The notes: generated by a model from the sequence alone, not told the origin. DNA of 64,000 nucleotides from Streptomyces sp. Ru71 (GCF_002920535.1 NZ_PQSS01000012.1:81340-145339); one strand, 5' to 3'; counted from the stretch's first letter, positions 29,633 to 38,329 are shown. Numbers and translations are program-made.

Positions 29633-31342
29633 ATGAGCTACCAGGGGGCCGTGGGCGACGGGCGGGACCGGCTCGTCGGTGGGCGCTACCGGCTGGTCGA
29701 GCGGATCGGCTCCGGTGGCATGGGCACGGTGTGGCGGGCCCACGACGAGAAGGTGGACCGCTACGTCGCCGTCAAGCAGCCCCGGCTGCCCGGTGACCCG
29801 GAGGACGACAGCCACCGGCGTGCCGCGCACCGCCTCTACCGGGAGGCGCGGGCCGCGGCGCGCGTCGACCATCCCTCAGCGGTCGCCATCCACGACGTGG
29901 TCGTCGAGGACGGACTGCCGTGGATCGTCATGGAGTTCGTGCGCGGCGAGTCCCTGCACGAGGTGCTGGGGCGCGGCCCGCTGCCGCCGGCCGAGGCGGC
30001 CCGGATCGGCGGCGCCGTCCTCGGCGCGCTGCGCGCCGCGCACGCCGTCGGCATCGTGCACCGGGACGTGAAACCGGCCAATGTGCTGCTCGGACCGCAC
30101 GGCCGGGTCGTCCTCACCGACTTCGGCATCGCGCACGTCCAGGGCGAGGAGTCCCTCACCGGAACCGGGGAGTTCGTCGGCTCGCTGGAGTTCATCGCCC
30201 CGGAGCGGATGTCGGGGCGCGGCGCCGGTCCCGCCTCGGACCTGTGGTCGCTGGGGGTGCTGCTGTACGCGGCGGTGGAGGGCTGGTCGCCGTTCCGCCG
30301 TACGACGGTGGAGTCCACGCTGGCCGCGATCCTCACCGCGGACGTGCCCGAGCCCCGGCGGGCCGGTCCGCTCGCCCCGCTCCTGGTGGGGCTGCTGGAG
30401 CGCGAACCGGAGCGGCGGCCCGGCGCCGAGCAGACCGCGGCGGCGCTGGCGGCGGCGGCCGGGGGTGGCGAGGGGAGGCCCGAGGCAGAGCCGAGGCCCA
30501 CTCAGGAGGCCGATCCGACAACCGAGCCGGGGCCCGTGCACCCCGCGCCCCAAGCCGAGCCGGCGGAGGACCCCGGCCCGGTACAGCCCGCCTCCATACC
30601 CGAGCCGACCGGGGACACCGGCCCCGGCGCCCCGGCGCAACCCCCCGGCCTGCCGGACGGAGTCACCGCGCCCACGCCCCGCCGCCCCCGCCGCTCCCCC
30701 CTGCGCCACCCGGTGGCCCTCGCCGCGCTCGCCCTCCTCGCGGCCGGCGGCGTCTGGTACGGCACGTCCGCCTATCTCGGCCACGGCTCCGACGCGGGAG
30801 CCACCGAGCTGCACGCCACCTACAGTTCGGCGCCCGCCGCCTCCGCCGGTGAGACCTGGGTCGCGCACGAGGAGCCGGAGCTGGACGCGGTGCTCGTGCT
30901 GCCCGACGGCTACCGCCGCACGGCCCGGCAGAGCGGGGCCGGCGACCGGCCGCGCCTGGTGGTGTACGGCGCCGACGGGGCCGTACAGGCCCGCCTGGCC
31001 GAGTGGGACAAGGCCCCCGGCGCCCCGATGGAGCGGGCGCGGCAGGCGGAGCGCACCTGGCGGGAGCAGCACGGCGACGCCCGCACCCAGCTCACCCGGA
31101 CCAGTCTCGACGGCAACGAGGCCGCCTACGCCGACACCGCCTACAGGGCGGGCGGTCACCGGACACGCGTTCTGCAGCTCTTCGTCCGCACCGGCGACGG
31201 GCGGCTGTACGAGCTGCGGGTGGACATGCCCAAGGGCACGGCCGAGGAGAAGGACGGCACGGCGCTGTTCAAGGGCGCGCGGGAGCGCCTGGAGCTCGGG
31301 ACCGCCGCGGAAGAACCCCGGAGTGCCGCCACAACGCCCTGA
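29633..31342 (+). CDS. Transmembrane Ser/Thr protein kinase (sixth of six)
   Basis: 569 aa from ATG 29633. Kinase motifs: GSGGMGTVW, VAVKQP, HRDVKPAN, DFGIAHVQG, IAPERMSG. A Pro/Glu-rich linker (about 285-350) contains loose repeats of PEPGPVHPAPQAEPAEDPGP type. A membrane helix is at about 358-381 (HPVALAALALLAAGGVWYG). The outside domain includes ELDAVLVLPDGYRRTARQSG and ends ALFKGARERLEL. It is only 58 bp after the previous kinase stop and may be co-transcribed with it. It is the last of the array before the aldehyde dehydrogenase. Confidence 0.92.
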   Translation: MSYQGAVGDGRDRLVGGRYRLVERIGSGGMGTVWRAHDEKVDRYVAVKQPRLPGDPEDDSHRRAAHRLYREARAAARVDHPSAVAIHDVVVEDGLPWIVMEFVRGESLHEVLGRGPLPPAEAARIGGAVLGALRAAHAVGIVHRDVKPANVLLGPHGRVVLTDFGIAHVQGEESLTGTGEFVGSLEFIAPERMSGRGAGPASDLWSLGVLLYAAVEGWSPFRRTTVESTLAAILTADVPEPRRAGPLAPLLVGLLEREPERRPGAEQTAAALAAAAGGGEGRPEAEPRPTQEADPTTEPGPVHPAPQAEPAEDPGPVQPASIPEPTGDTGPGAPAQPPGLPDGVTAPTPRRPRRSPLRHPVALAALALLAAGGVWYGTSAYLGHGSDAGATELHATYSSAPAASAGETWVAHEEPELDAVLVLPDGYRRTARQSGAGDRPRLVVYGADGAVQARLAEWDKAPGAPMERARQAERTWREQHGDARTQLTRTSLDGNEAAYADTAYRAGGHRTRVLQLFVRTGDGRLYELRVDMPKGTAEEKDGTALFKGARERLELGTAAEEPRSAATTP

Positions 31343-31446
31343 TCAGCGCATTTGTTGCCAGCAATCGCTGGCGTGATGTGTGCACTCGGTGAATCCCCGT
31401 TACCGACGGGTACACAAAGGCTCCGCCGCGGCATACCCTGCGGCTC

Positions 31447-33060
31447 ATGACGGACGCGCAGGCACCGGCCAAGACCGGCACCAACCCCCTCGCCCCCGCA
31501 CCCCAGGGCGCCCGCACCGCCGCCGACGTGGTCACCCCCGAGCTGGTCGCCCAGCTCACCAAGGGCGTGGCCGGCTCCGGCCGGACCGCCAACCACACGC
31601 CGTTCACCGGTGAGAAGCTCGCCGACCTGCCCAAGTCCACCCCCGAGGACGTGGAGCAGGCCTACGCGGCCGCCCGCGCCGCCCAGGCCGTGTGGGCGCA
31701 GGTGCCGGTGCGCCAGCGGGCCGCCGTCCTGCTGCGCTTCCACGACCTCGTCCTCCAGCGGCAGGCCGAGGTACTGGACCTGATCCAGCTGGAGACGGGC
31801 AAGGCCCGGCTGCACGCCCACGAGGAGGTGCAGGCCGTCGCCGTCGCCGCCCGCCACTACGGCCGCAAGGCCCCCGCCTACCTCAAGCCCAAGCGGCACA
31901 CCGGTGCCGTGCCGACCCTGACCAAGGTCACCGAGCTGCGCCACCCGCGCGGGGTCGTCGGCCAGATCGCCCCCTGGAACTATCCGTTGGAGTTGTCCGT
32001 CGGCGACGCGCTCCCGGCGTTCATCGCGGGCAACGCCGTCGTCATGAAGCCGGACACGGAGACCTGCCTGACCGCGCTGTGGGCCCGTGACCTGCTCATC
32101 GAGGCGGGCCTGCCGGCCGAGGTCTTCCAGGTCGTCATCGGCGACGGCCCGGTGATCGGCCCGGAGGTCGTGCGCCACGCCGACTACGTCTCCTTCACCG
32201 GCTCCACCCGTACCGGCCGCGAGGTCGCCGAACGCGCCGCCGCCCGCCTGGTCGGCGTCTCCCTCGAACTCGGCGGCAAGAACGCCATGCTGGTGCTTGA
32301 GGACGCCGATCTGGACAAGGCCGCCGCGGGCGCGGTGCGCGCCTGCTTCTCCTCCGCCGGACAGCTGTGCATCTCCATCGAGCGGCTCTACGTCCACGAG
32401 TCGATCGCGGACGCCTTCCTGGAGCGCTTCGCCGCCCGCACCAAGGCCATGCGCCTGGGCACCTCCCTCGCCTACGGCGCCGACATGGGCTCGCTGGTCG
32501 GGGAGCGGCAGCTGAAGACCGTCGAGCGGCATGTCGAGGAGGCCGTCGCCAAGGGCGCCAAGGTCGTCGCCGGCGGGGTCGCCCGCCCGGACATCGGCCC
32601 GTACTTCTACGAGCCGACCATCCTCGACGGCGTCACCGAGCCGATGTCCGTGTGCACCGAGGAGACCTTCGGCCCGGTCGTCTCGATCTACCGCTTCCGC
32701 ACCGAGGACGAGGCGATCGAGCAGGCCAACGCCACGCCGTACGGCCTGAACTCCTCGGTGTGGACCAAGGACGCCCGCCGCGGCCGGGCCGTCGCCGCCC
32801 GTCTGCGCACCGGCACCGTCAACCTCAACGAGGGCTACGCCCCGGCGTACGGCAGCGTGCAGTCCCCGATGGGCGGGATGAAGGATTCCGGCCTCGGTCG
32901 CCGGCACGGCTCCGAGGGCATCCTCAAGTACACCGAGGCCCAGACCCTCGCCCACCAGCGGCTGCTGCCCATGGCCCCGTCGCTGGGCATGACCGACGAA
33001 CAGTACGCGGCGTTCATGACCCGCAGCCTGAAGCTGATGAAGGCCTTCCGCTTCCGCTAG
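31447..33060 (+). CDS. gabD2: Succinate-semialdehyde dehydrogenase (NADP+), GabD2 type
   Basis: 537 aa of the aldehyde dehydrogenase superfamily. Cofactor-site features are APWNYPLELSVGDALPAFIAGNAVVMKPD and FTGSTRTGREV. The catalytic Glu is in LELGGKN and the nucleophile Cys308 is in SSAGQLCISIERL. The C-terminal motif is EETFGPVVSIYRF. The extended N-terminus and QLCIS active site match actinobacterial GabD2. It oxidises succinic semialdehyde to succinate, though other aldehydes are possible. TACCCT at 31434-31439 lies 7 nt before the ATG, suggesting a leaderless mRNA. It is followed 41 bp later by the GMC oxidoreductase gene. Confidence 0.88.
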   Translation: MTDAQAPAKTGTNPLAPAPQGARTAADVVTPELVAQLTKGVAGSGRTANHTPFTGEKLADLPKSTPEDVEQAYAAARAAQAVWAQVPVRQRAAVLLRFHDLVLQRQAEVLDLIQLETGKARLHAHEEVQAVAVAARHYGRKAPAYLKPKRHTGAVPTLTKVTELRHPRGVVGQIAPWNYPLELSVGDALPAFIAGNAVVMKPDTETCLTALWARDLLIEAGLPAEVFQVVIGDGPVIGPEVVRHADYVSFTGSTRTGREVAERAAARLVGVSLELGGKNAMLVLEDADLDKAAAGAVRACFSSAGQLCISIERLYVHESIADAFLERFAARTKAMRLGTSLAYGADMGSLVGERQLKTVERHVEEAVAKGAKVVAGGVARPDIGPYFYEPTILDGVTEPMSVCTEETFGPVVSIYRFRTEDEAIEQANATPYGLNSSVWTKDARRGRAVAARLRTGTVNLNEGYAPAYGSVQSPMGGMKDSGLGRRHGSEGILKYTEAQTLAHQRLLPMAPSLGMTDEQYAAFMTRSLKLMKAFRFR

Positions 33061-33101
33061 GCCGGTTGTTCTTGGCCACCCGTTCTCGACGAGGAGAGCA
33101 C

Positions 33102-34907
33102 GTGTCGCAGGAGAAGTCTGTCCAGACCCGGGACGAGGACGGGTACGACTACGACGTGATCGTGGTCGGCTCGGGGTTCGGTGGTTCGGTCACCGCCCTG
33201 AGGCTCACCGAGAAGGGCTACCGCGTCGGTGTCCTGGAGGCCGGCCGCCGTTTCACCCGGGAGACCCTGCCGAAGAACAGCTGGGACCTGAAGAACTACC
33301 TCTGGGCCCCCAGGCTCGGCCTCTACGGCATCCAGCGCATCCACCTGCTCGGCAACGTCATGGTGCTGGCGGGCGCGGGCGTCGGCGGCGGTTCCCTGAA
33401 CTACGCCAACACCCTCTACGTCCCGCCGAAGCCCTTCTTCGACGACCCCCAGTGGCGGCACATCACCGACTGGCAGGAGGAGCTGGCGCCGTACTACGAC
33501 CAGGCGCAGCGCATGCTCGGGGTGCGCCTCAACCCGACCATGACCCCCTCCGACGTGCATCTGAAGGCGGCGGCGGAGCGGATGGGCTGCGGCGACACCT
33601 TCCACATGGCGCCGGTCGGCGTGTTCTTCGGCGACGGCCAGGACGCCGACGGCCAGGCGAAGGCGGAGCCGGGCCGGGAGGTCGACGACCCGTACTTCGG
33701 CGGGGCGGGCCCGTCCCGGCGGGCCTGCACCGAGTGCGGCGAGTGCATGACCGGCTGCCGGCACGGCGCCAAGAACACCCTGAACGAGAACTACCTCTAC
33801 CTCGCCGAGAAGGCCGGCGCGGTGGTGCACCCCATGACCACCGTCGTGTCCGTCACCGACGACTCCCGCGGCGGGTACGCGGTCGCCACCCTGCCCACCG
33901 ACGACAAGAAGAAGGGCCGGGGCCGCACCTTCACCGCCCGCCGCGTCGTCCTCGCCGCCGGCACCTACGGCACCCAGACCCTGCTGCACCGGATGAAGGC
34001 CAACGGCAACCTGCCCTACCTCTCGCCGCGGCTGGGCGAGCTGACCCGCACCAACTCCGAGGCGCTGGTCGGCGCGCAGACCGACGACCGGCGCTACCGC
34101 AAGGCCACGGGCGAGCCCCGGGCCGACTTCACCCGCGGCGTCGCCATCACCTCGTCCATCCACCCCGACGAGAACACCCACATCGAGCCGGTCCGCTACG
34201 GCAAGGGCTCCAACTCGATGGGCAGCCTGTCCATCCTCCAGGTCCCCTTCGCCGAGGGCCGCTCCCGCGTCGGCGCCTGGCTCGCCAACGCCGCCCGGCA
34301 CCCGATGCTGGTGCTGCGCTCGCTGTCCAACCGCAAGTGGTCGGAGCGGACCATCATCGGCCTGGTGATGCAGTCGCTGGACAACTCGCTGACGACGTAT
34401 CTGAAGCCGGACGGCGTCGGCAAGGGCCTGCTCACCGCCCGCCAGGGCCACGGCTCGCCCAACCCCAAGCAGATCAGGGCCGCCACCGAGGGCGCCACGG
34501 CGCTGGCCGCCGAGATCAACGGCTTCGCCGGCTCCAACGTCGGCGAGCTGATGGGCACCCCGCTCACCGCGCACTTCCTCGGCGGCTGCCCGATCGGCGA
34601 CTCGCCCGAGACCGGCGTGATCGACCCCTACCACCGGCTCTACGGCCACCCCGGCATCTCGGTCGTGGACGGCGCCGCGGTCTCCGCGAACCTGGGCGTC
34701 AACCCGTCCCTGACCATCACCGCGCAGGCCGAGCGGGCGATGTCGTACTGGCCCAACAAGGGCGAGGCCGACCCGCGCCCGGCGCAGTCCGCGGCCTACG
34801 AGCGGCTCAAGCCGGTCGAGCCGAAGTACCCTGCGGTGCCCGCCGACGCCTTCGGCGCGCTGCGCCTGCCCTTCCTGGGCATGCCGACGGTGCCGCCGAA
34901 GAAGTAG
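33102..34907 (+). CDS. GMC-family oxidoreductase, ChoD (cholesterol oxidase)-like
   Basis: 601 aa from GTG 33102, with GAGGAGAG just upstream. FAD-binding motif is YDVIVVGSGFGGSVTALRLTEKGYRVGVLEAG. A middle segment has a Cys cluster, CTECGECMTGCRHGAKNTL, seen in ChoD-like GMC proteins. C-terminal active-site region: HFLGGCPIGDSPETGVIDPYHRLYGHPGISVVDGAAVSANLGVNPSLTI. M. tuberculosis choD sits in the same syntenic block. The Cys cluster is absent from classical secreted cholesterol oxidases, so the true substrate may be another hydroxylated lipid. No signal peptide is seen. Confidence 0.88.
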   Translation: MSQEKSVQTRDEDGYDYDVIVVGSGFGGSVTALRLTEKGYRVGVLEAGRRFTRETLPKNSWDLKNYLWAPRLGLYGIQRIHLLGNVMVLAGAGVGGGSLNYANTLYVPPKPFFDDPQWRHITDWQEELAPYYDQAQRMLGVRLNPTMTPSDVHLKAAAERMGCGDTFHMAPVGVFFGDGQDADGQAKAEPGREVDDPYFGGAGPSRRACTECGECMTGCRHGAKNTLNENYLYLAEKAGAVVHPMTTVVSVTDDSRGGYAVATLPTDDKKKGRGRTFTARRVVLAAGTYGTQTLLHRMKANGNLPYLSPRLGELTRTNSEALVGAQTDDRRYRKATGEPRADFTRGVAITSSIHPDENTHIEPVRYGKGSNSMGSLSILQVPFAEGRSRVGAWLANAARHPMLVLRSLSNRKWSERTIIGLVMQSLDNSLTTYLKPDGVGKGLLTARQGHGSPNPKQIRAATEGATALAAEINGFAGSNVGELMGTPLTAHFLGGCPIGDSPETGVIDPYHRLYGHPGISVVDGAAVSANLGVNPSLTITAQAERAMSYWPNKGEADPRPAQSAAYERLKPVEPKYPAVPADAFGALRLPFLGMPTVPPKK

Positions 34908-34931
34908 GGCCCCGCTCGTCGCCGTACGACG

Positions 34932-34967
34932 AAGGGACCCGCGCCCCCCTCCGAGCGCAGGTCCCTT
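34932..34967. terminator. Bidirectional terminator between convergent genes
   Basis: AAGGGACC (34932-34939) pairs with GGTCCCTT (34960-34967), with a further GC-rich internal stem between. It lies between the GMC gene (+) and the LAETG protein gene (-), with T-runs on either side. Confidence 0.7.
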
Positions 34968-34986
34968 TGCGTCACACGCGATGCTG

Positions 34987-35976
34987 TTACGCGGTCGCGC
35001 CACCCTTGCGGCGGCGGACGACGACCAGCGCACCGGCGCCGGCGACGACCGCGGCACCGCCGACCAGGCCGATCATCGGCAGCGCGGAGCTGGAGCCGGT
35101 CTCGGCGAGGCTGCCGGTGACCTTCGGCGTGGTGCCGGTGGGCTTCTTGTCCGTGATCGGGGCCTCGCCGCCTTCCTGCGGCTTGGTGCCGTCGGTGTCG
35201 GTGCCGGCGGAGACGATCTGGAACTTGTACGCCACGTCACCGAAGCCGGTGCACTGGGCGTCGCTGTCGCCGTAGATCGTCGCGCCGAGCGTGAAGCCGG
35301 AGCCCACCGGGGCGGACGCCTTCACGTTGAGGCGCATCGGGATGTCGACCTCGTAGCCCGGCTTCAGCTCGTCGGTGTAGCCGACGAAGCCCACCGCGTA
35401 GCCGTCCTCGTTCAGGTCGGCCCAGGTCTTGGCGTCCGGGTCCCAGGCCTGCAGGCGGACCTGGCCGGACTTGAAGAGGTTGTCGCCGTTCTTGTCGGTG
35501 GAGGCGCCGGCGAAGTAGGCCAGGTCCTGCAGCGTGGACTTGGAGTTGTTGACCACGTCCAGGGAGAACTTGTGCCAGCCGCTGCCCACGGCGATCTTGC
35601 CGGGCAGGCCGGAGATGCTGACGTCGACCTTCGAGTCCTTGCAGTCCTCGGGCTCGTCGCCGTCGCCCGGGTCGGTGCCCTCCGTAGCGCTCGGGGTCGG
35701 CGTCGCCGAAGCGGGGGCGGACGTCGAGGCGGAGGCCGACGGCGTGGAGCTCTGGCTCTGCGAGGCGGAGGCCGACGCGGACGTCGAGGCGCTCGCGCTC
35801 GACGACGCGGACTCCGACTGGGAGGCCGACGCGGACGCGCTCTGCGAAACGGAGTCGGTCGGGGTGGCGGACGTCGTGGAGCCGTCCTCCGCGAAGGCCG
35901 CCGGCGCCGAGAGCAGCGCCAGCGGGGCTATCACTGCCGTAGCGGCCGCGGTGGCCATGGCACGGCGAAGCTTCAT
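34987..35976 (-). CDS. LAETG cell-wall-anchored protein (class E sortase substrate)
   Basis: 329 aa. Signal peptide (MKLRRAMATAAATAVIAPLALLSAPAAFAE), then a low-complexity Ser/Ala/Thr/Gln stalk at about 36-95. A folded domain at about 110-275 (VDVSISGLPGKIAVGSGWHKFSLDVVNNS, DVAYKFQIVSAG) looks like an immunoglobulin-like or DUF11-type beta domain. The C-terminus is a sorting signal: LAETG, then a hydrophobic helix (ALPMIGLVGGAAVVAGAGALVVV) and RRRKGG. LAxTG is the motif used by Streptomyces sortase E. The Ser-rich part, next to the signal peptide, probably acts as a flexible spacer. No sortase gene is adjacent. Confidence 0.9.
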   Translation of the reverse strand: MKLRRAMATAAATAVIAPLALLSAPAAFAEDGSTTSATPTDSVSQSASASASQSESASSSASASTSASASASQSQSSTPSASASTSAPASATPTPSATEGTDPGDGDEPEDCKDSKVDVSISGLPGKIAVGSGWHKFSLDVVNNSKSTLQDLAYFAGASTDKNGDNLFKSGQVRLQAWDPDAKTWADLNEDGYAVGFVGYTDELKPGYEVDIPMRLNVKASAPVGSGFTLGATIYGDSDAQCTGFGDVAYKFQIVSAGTDTDGTKPQEGGEAPITDKKPTGTTPKVTGSLAETGSSSALPMIGLVGGAAVVAGAGALVVVRRRKGGATA

Positions 35977-36125
35977 GAAGACCTCAAGGAGTCCAGTTTT
36001 GGGAGGGCTCCGCGTGGCGGCGCGGGTGTGGCCCTGGGTTCAGCAGGTTGGATCGGTGAGGCCTGTGAATGGTTGTGCCGCCCTCACGGCGCTTTTATGA
36101 GAGCTGCGTCACAAGCGGGGGCGAC

Positions 36126-36155
36126 TTGTGACCGGGTCGCCGTACGTCGTAGAAC
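36126..36155 (+). promoter_or_regulatory. Putative promoter giving a leaderless mRNA
   Basis: TTGTGA (36126-36131), 18 nt, TAGAAC (36150-36155), then 8 nt to the GTG at 36164. This spacing places the transcription start at the start codon and supports 36164 over the GTG at 36128, which lies inside the promoter. Confidence 0.5.
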
Positions 36156-36163
36156 TGACCCCC

Positions 36164-37267
36164 GTGCCTGACAAGCCCTCAGACGACGAGACCGCCCACG
36201 TCCCGGACGACGTGTGGGAGAAGTTCGTCCGCGACACCGAACTCGACATCCGTGCCACCGCGCCCAAGGAGCCGTCCGCGGCCGCCCGCGGCGCGAGCGG
36301 CGTCCCCGAGGGATGGCGCACCGGTCCCGCGTGGCGCGAGCCGGACGGCAGGGCGGCCCGCCGCCGGCGGCTGTGGGCGCTGCTCGGCATACCCGTCGCG
36401 GTCGCCGTGGCCGTCGTCGCGATGAAGCCGTCGCTGCTGCCCGGCGACCCGTTCCGCACCGGCTCGGCGCAGGCCGCCACCGCGCCCCCGCTGCCGCCGG
36501 AGACCGCGCGCCCGACCGCGCCGGAGTCCGCCGCCCCCGACCACCCGACCCTCGACCGCCCGTTCGCCGGGTCCCCGGCCGAGCGCTGGGCCGACGGCGA
36601 GACCGGCATCGTCCCGCCCCCGGCCCGGGCCGTCGGCGTGCACTCCAAGGCCGAGGTCGCCAAGGCGCTGGAGCAGACCAGGACCCTGCTCGTCGACGCC
36701 AACCTCGACCCGGCCACCCTGCGCGGCGAGCGGCCCGCCGAGGCGCTGTCCGTCATCGAGCCCCACGAGACGGAGCTGCGCACACGGCTGGACGCGTCGC
36801 TGCGCCGGCCGGACAAGGAGCACGACCCGCTGCTGATGTTCACCCGCTTCCGGCCCGGTGACGTCCGGCTCGTCGGGACGGTGGTCAAGACCCGCGGCCG
36901 GATGACCCTCGCGCCCGGCGAGCACGGCTCCGCCCGCATCCACGCCGACTACACCTTCGTCTATCCGCTGGTGCGCACCGACGGCTCGACCGAGGTGACC
37001 CGCACCGTCGTCCGCCGGGTGCTCGACATCGACCTGTACGACCCGGACCGGTACCGGGTCACCCCCGGCAGGATCGCCGTGACCGACTACGACCAGGAGG
37101 TCGGCAACTCGGCCTGCGGGATCCACGACGGCTTTCTGCACCCACAGTTCGACTCGGCCGCGCCCACGGGCGCCCCGCCGACAGGAGCGGCGACGGACCC
37201 CTACGACCGCAGCAAGGACCTGGACCCGGACCGGTCGAGGGACTGCGGGACGGTGTCCCGGATCTGA
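36164..37267 (+). CDS. Single-pass membrane protein of unknown function
   Basis: 367 aa from GTG 36164 (379 aa if GTG 36128 is used). An acidic cytoplasmic segment (DDETAHVPDDVWEKFVRDTELDI) is followed by a basic stop (GRAARRRRLWALLG), one membrane helix at about residues 80-98 (LLGIPVAVAVAVVAM) and a large outside domain (about 110-350). That domain contains LVDANLDPATLRGERPAEALSVIEP and ADYTFVYPLVRTDGSTEVTRTVVRRVLDIDLYDPDRY. The same arrangement is common in streptomycetes, but I know no function. The DVWEKFVRDTE motif near the N-terminus is characteristic of this protein group. It is followed by 26-bp tandem repeats and a terminator. Confidence 0.8.
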   Translation: MPDKPSDDETAHVPDDVWEKFVRDTELDIRATAPKEPSAAARGASGVPEGWRTGPAWREPDGRAARRRRLWALLGIPVAVAVAVVAMKPSLLPGDPFRTGSAQAATAPPLPPETARPTAPESAAPDHPTLDRPFAGSPAERWADGETGIVPPPARAVGVHSKAEVAKALEQTRTLLVDANLDPATLRGERPAEALSVIEPHETELRTRLDASLRRPDKEHDPLLMFTRFRPGDVRLVGTVVKTRGRMTLAPGEHGSARIHADYTFVYPLVRTDGSTEVTRTVVRRVLDIDLYDPDRYRVTPGRIAVTDYDQEVGNSACGIHDGFLHPQFDSAAPTGAPPTGAATDPYDRSKDLDPDRSRDCGTVSRI

Positions 37268-37290
37268 TCTCCTCCGGTCGCCGCCCGGCC

Positions 37291-37383
37291 GGCGCGCACG
37301 ACGGAGCCACGCGTCCGGCGCGTACGACAGAGCCACGCGTCCGGCGCGTACGACAGAGCCACGCGTCCGGCGCGTACGACGGA
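37291..37383. repeat. 26-bp tandem repeats (about 3.6 copies)
   Basis: Units at 37291-37316, 37317-37342 and 37343-37368, plus a partial one at 37369-37383. The unit starts GGCGCGTACGACAGAGCCAC and ends GCGTCC. They lie between the stop of the preceding gene and its terminator, are not a multiple of three, and are nearly identical, which suggests recent slippage. Confidence 0.85.
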
Positions 37384-37415
37384 AGGGCCCCGCGGGAGCT
37401 CGCCGCGGGGCCCTT
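37383..37415 (+). terminator. Terminator after the membrane protein and 26-bp repeats
   Basis: A perfect 13-bp stem (37383-37395 and 37403-37415) with a 7-nt loop GAGCTCG, ending in TTCTCTC. Confidence 0.8.
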
Positions 37416-37825
37416 CTCTCGTCAGCACCGACGTCAGGGCAGCGCCGGTGCCTGGGAAGCGGCGCCGGGGGGTTGCGCCGCTGGTCTCGATGTTCGACGG
37501 GACCGTCGACCCGGCCCTGGTGCGTGCAGTGCCTGTCGGCGGGTCCCGCCGGCCGGCCCCGGGCGTCCCCGGAGCCGGCCGTTCTCTTGGGTGACCGGGC
37601 TGCTGTCCCCTGCCGTCCGGTCACTTCCCTGGAGCGAGGTCCCACGACGCACAGCACGATCCGTACGCCTCATCGCTCCAGCGAGCCACGCGTGGTTCTT
37701 TCGGGCCCGCCCCTGGCTGGCACGGACACCGGTACCAACGAAGCAGCCCGGTGCGGGTCACGCGCCGTACGGGTGAGGGCGCATGCGAACTCAGGAGCGA
37801 CGGGCAGGGAGGTGCGGGCGTCGGC
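37416..37825. other. Non-coding stretch between terminator and chorismate mutase
   Basis: 410 bp downstream of both flanking genes. I see no ribosome-site-linked ORF with plausible protein composition, no tRNA, and no strong hairpin with a U-tract for the chorismate mutase gene. The sequence is less GC-biased than coding DNA (for example around 37640-37720) and may be decayed. Confidence 0.5.
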
Positions 37826-38113
37826 TCAGACGCGGCCCCGGCACAGCTCCAGCAGCGTCATCGCGAGCGCGGTGCCCGGCTTGCCGAGCGCCTCGCGGTA
37901 GTGGCCGAGGATCTCCATCTCGCGCGAGAGGTTCACCCGGCGGCCGCCGGAGGAGATCCGGGCCTCCTGGATCACGGCCGAGACGGCCATGCGTTCCTGG
38001 ATCAGGCCGATGATCCGGTCGTCGAGCGCGTCGATGCGCTCCCGGGCGCCGGTGATCACATCGGCGGCCTCGGCGGTGTGCGCGCCGGTCACGTCGGTGG
38101 CGGTGACGGTCAT
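37826..38113 (-). CDS. Chorismate mutase (AroQ type)
   Basis: 95 aa from ATG 38113, with GAGGAG upstream. All-helical AroQ fold: ITGARERIDALDDRIIGLIQERMAVSAVIQEARISSGGRRVNLSREMEILGHYREALGKPGTALAMTLLELCRGRV. The Arg-x2-Ile-Asp-x2-Asp start, the Lys/Arg of helix 1 to 2 and the C-terminal Glu-Leu region are as expected. It converts chorismate to prephenate for Phe and Tyr. It is a monofunctional enzyme with no dehydratase or dehydrogenase fused. It lies downstream of a leader peptide and a terminator hairpin that look like transcription attenuation, and it is divergent from guaA. Confidence 0.92.
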   Translation of the reverse strand: MTVTATDVTGAHTAEAADVITGARERIDALDDRIIGLIQERMAVSAVIQEARISSGGRRVNLSREMEILGHYREALGKPGTALAMTLLELCRGRV

Positions 38114-38166
38114 GAAGGGCTCCTCGTGAGGACGGGGTGCCCCGGAGCGGCAAGATCCGGAAAACA

Positions 38167-38203
38167 CCAGGCGCCCCGGACCTTGTCGGCCCGGGGCGCC
38201 TGG
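38167..38203 (-). terminator. Attenuator terminator upstream of chorismate mutase
   Basis: A perfect 13-bp stem (38167-38179 with 38191-38203) and 11-nt loop. On the minus strand it is followed by TGTTTTCC, an acceptable U-tract. It lies between the leader peptide and the structural gene. A 7-bp alternative pairing between leader codons 14-16 (38249-38255 on the plus strand) and bases 38187-38193 would break the left arm and act as antiterminator. Confidence 0.75.
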
Positions 38204-38222
38204 GAAGTCGCTTGTCAGTTGC

Positions 38223-38294
38223 TCAAGCAGCACGACCATGGCAGCCGGCGGGCCGGTTGCCATAGGTAAAGACGAAGGTCTGGTGCTGGAGCAT
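38223..38294 (-). CDS. Attenuation leader peptide of chorismate mutase
   Basis: 23 residues beginning [18 protein letters not shown] and ending TGA at 38223. Codons 7-11 are Phe-Val-Phe-Thr-Tyr, that is two Phe and one Tyr in five codons, directly matched to the end products of the pathway. The ATG has no ribosome site but lies 7 nt downstream of a -10 box, so it would be translated from a leaderless RNA, as known for other Streptomyces leader peptides. The terminator begins 20 bp after its stop codon. Confidence 0.7.
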   Translation of the reverse strand: MLQHQTFVFTYGNRPAGCHGRAA

Positions 38295-38300
38295 GGGCCC

Positions 38301-38329
38301 AGTATGCCGTGCACGGCGGGGGTGTCCAA
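38301..38329 (-). promoter_or_regulatory. Promoter of the chorismate mutase leader
   Basis: On the minus strand, TTGGAC (38324-38329), 17-nt spacer, CATACT (38301-38306), then 6 nt to the leader ATG at 38294. Good match to the housekeeping HrdB type, with the start predicted at or next to the ATG. Confidence 0.75.
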
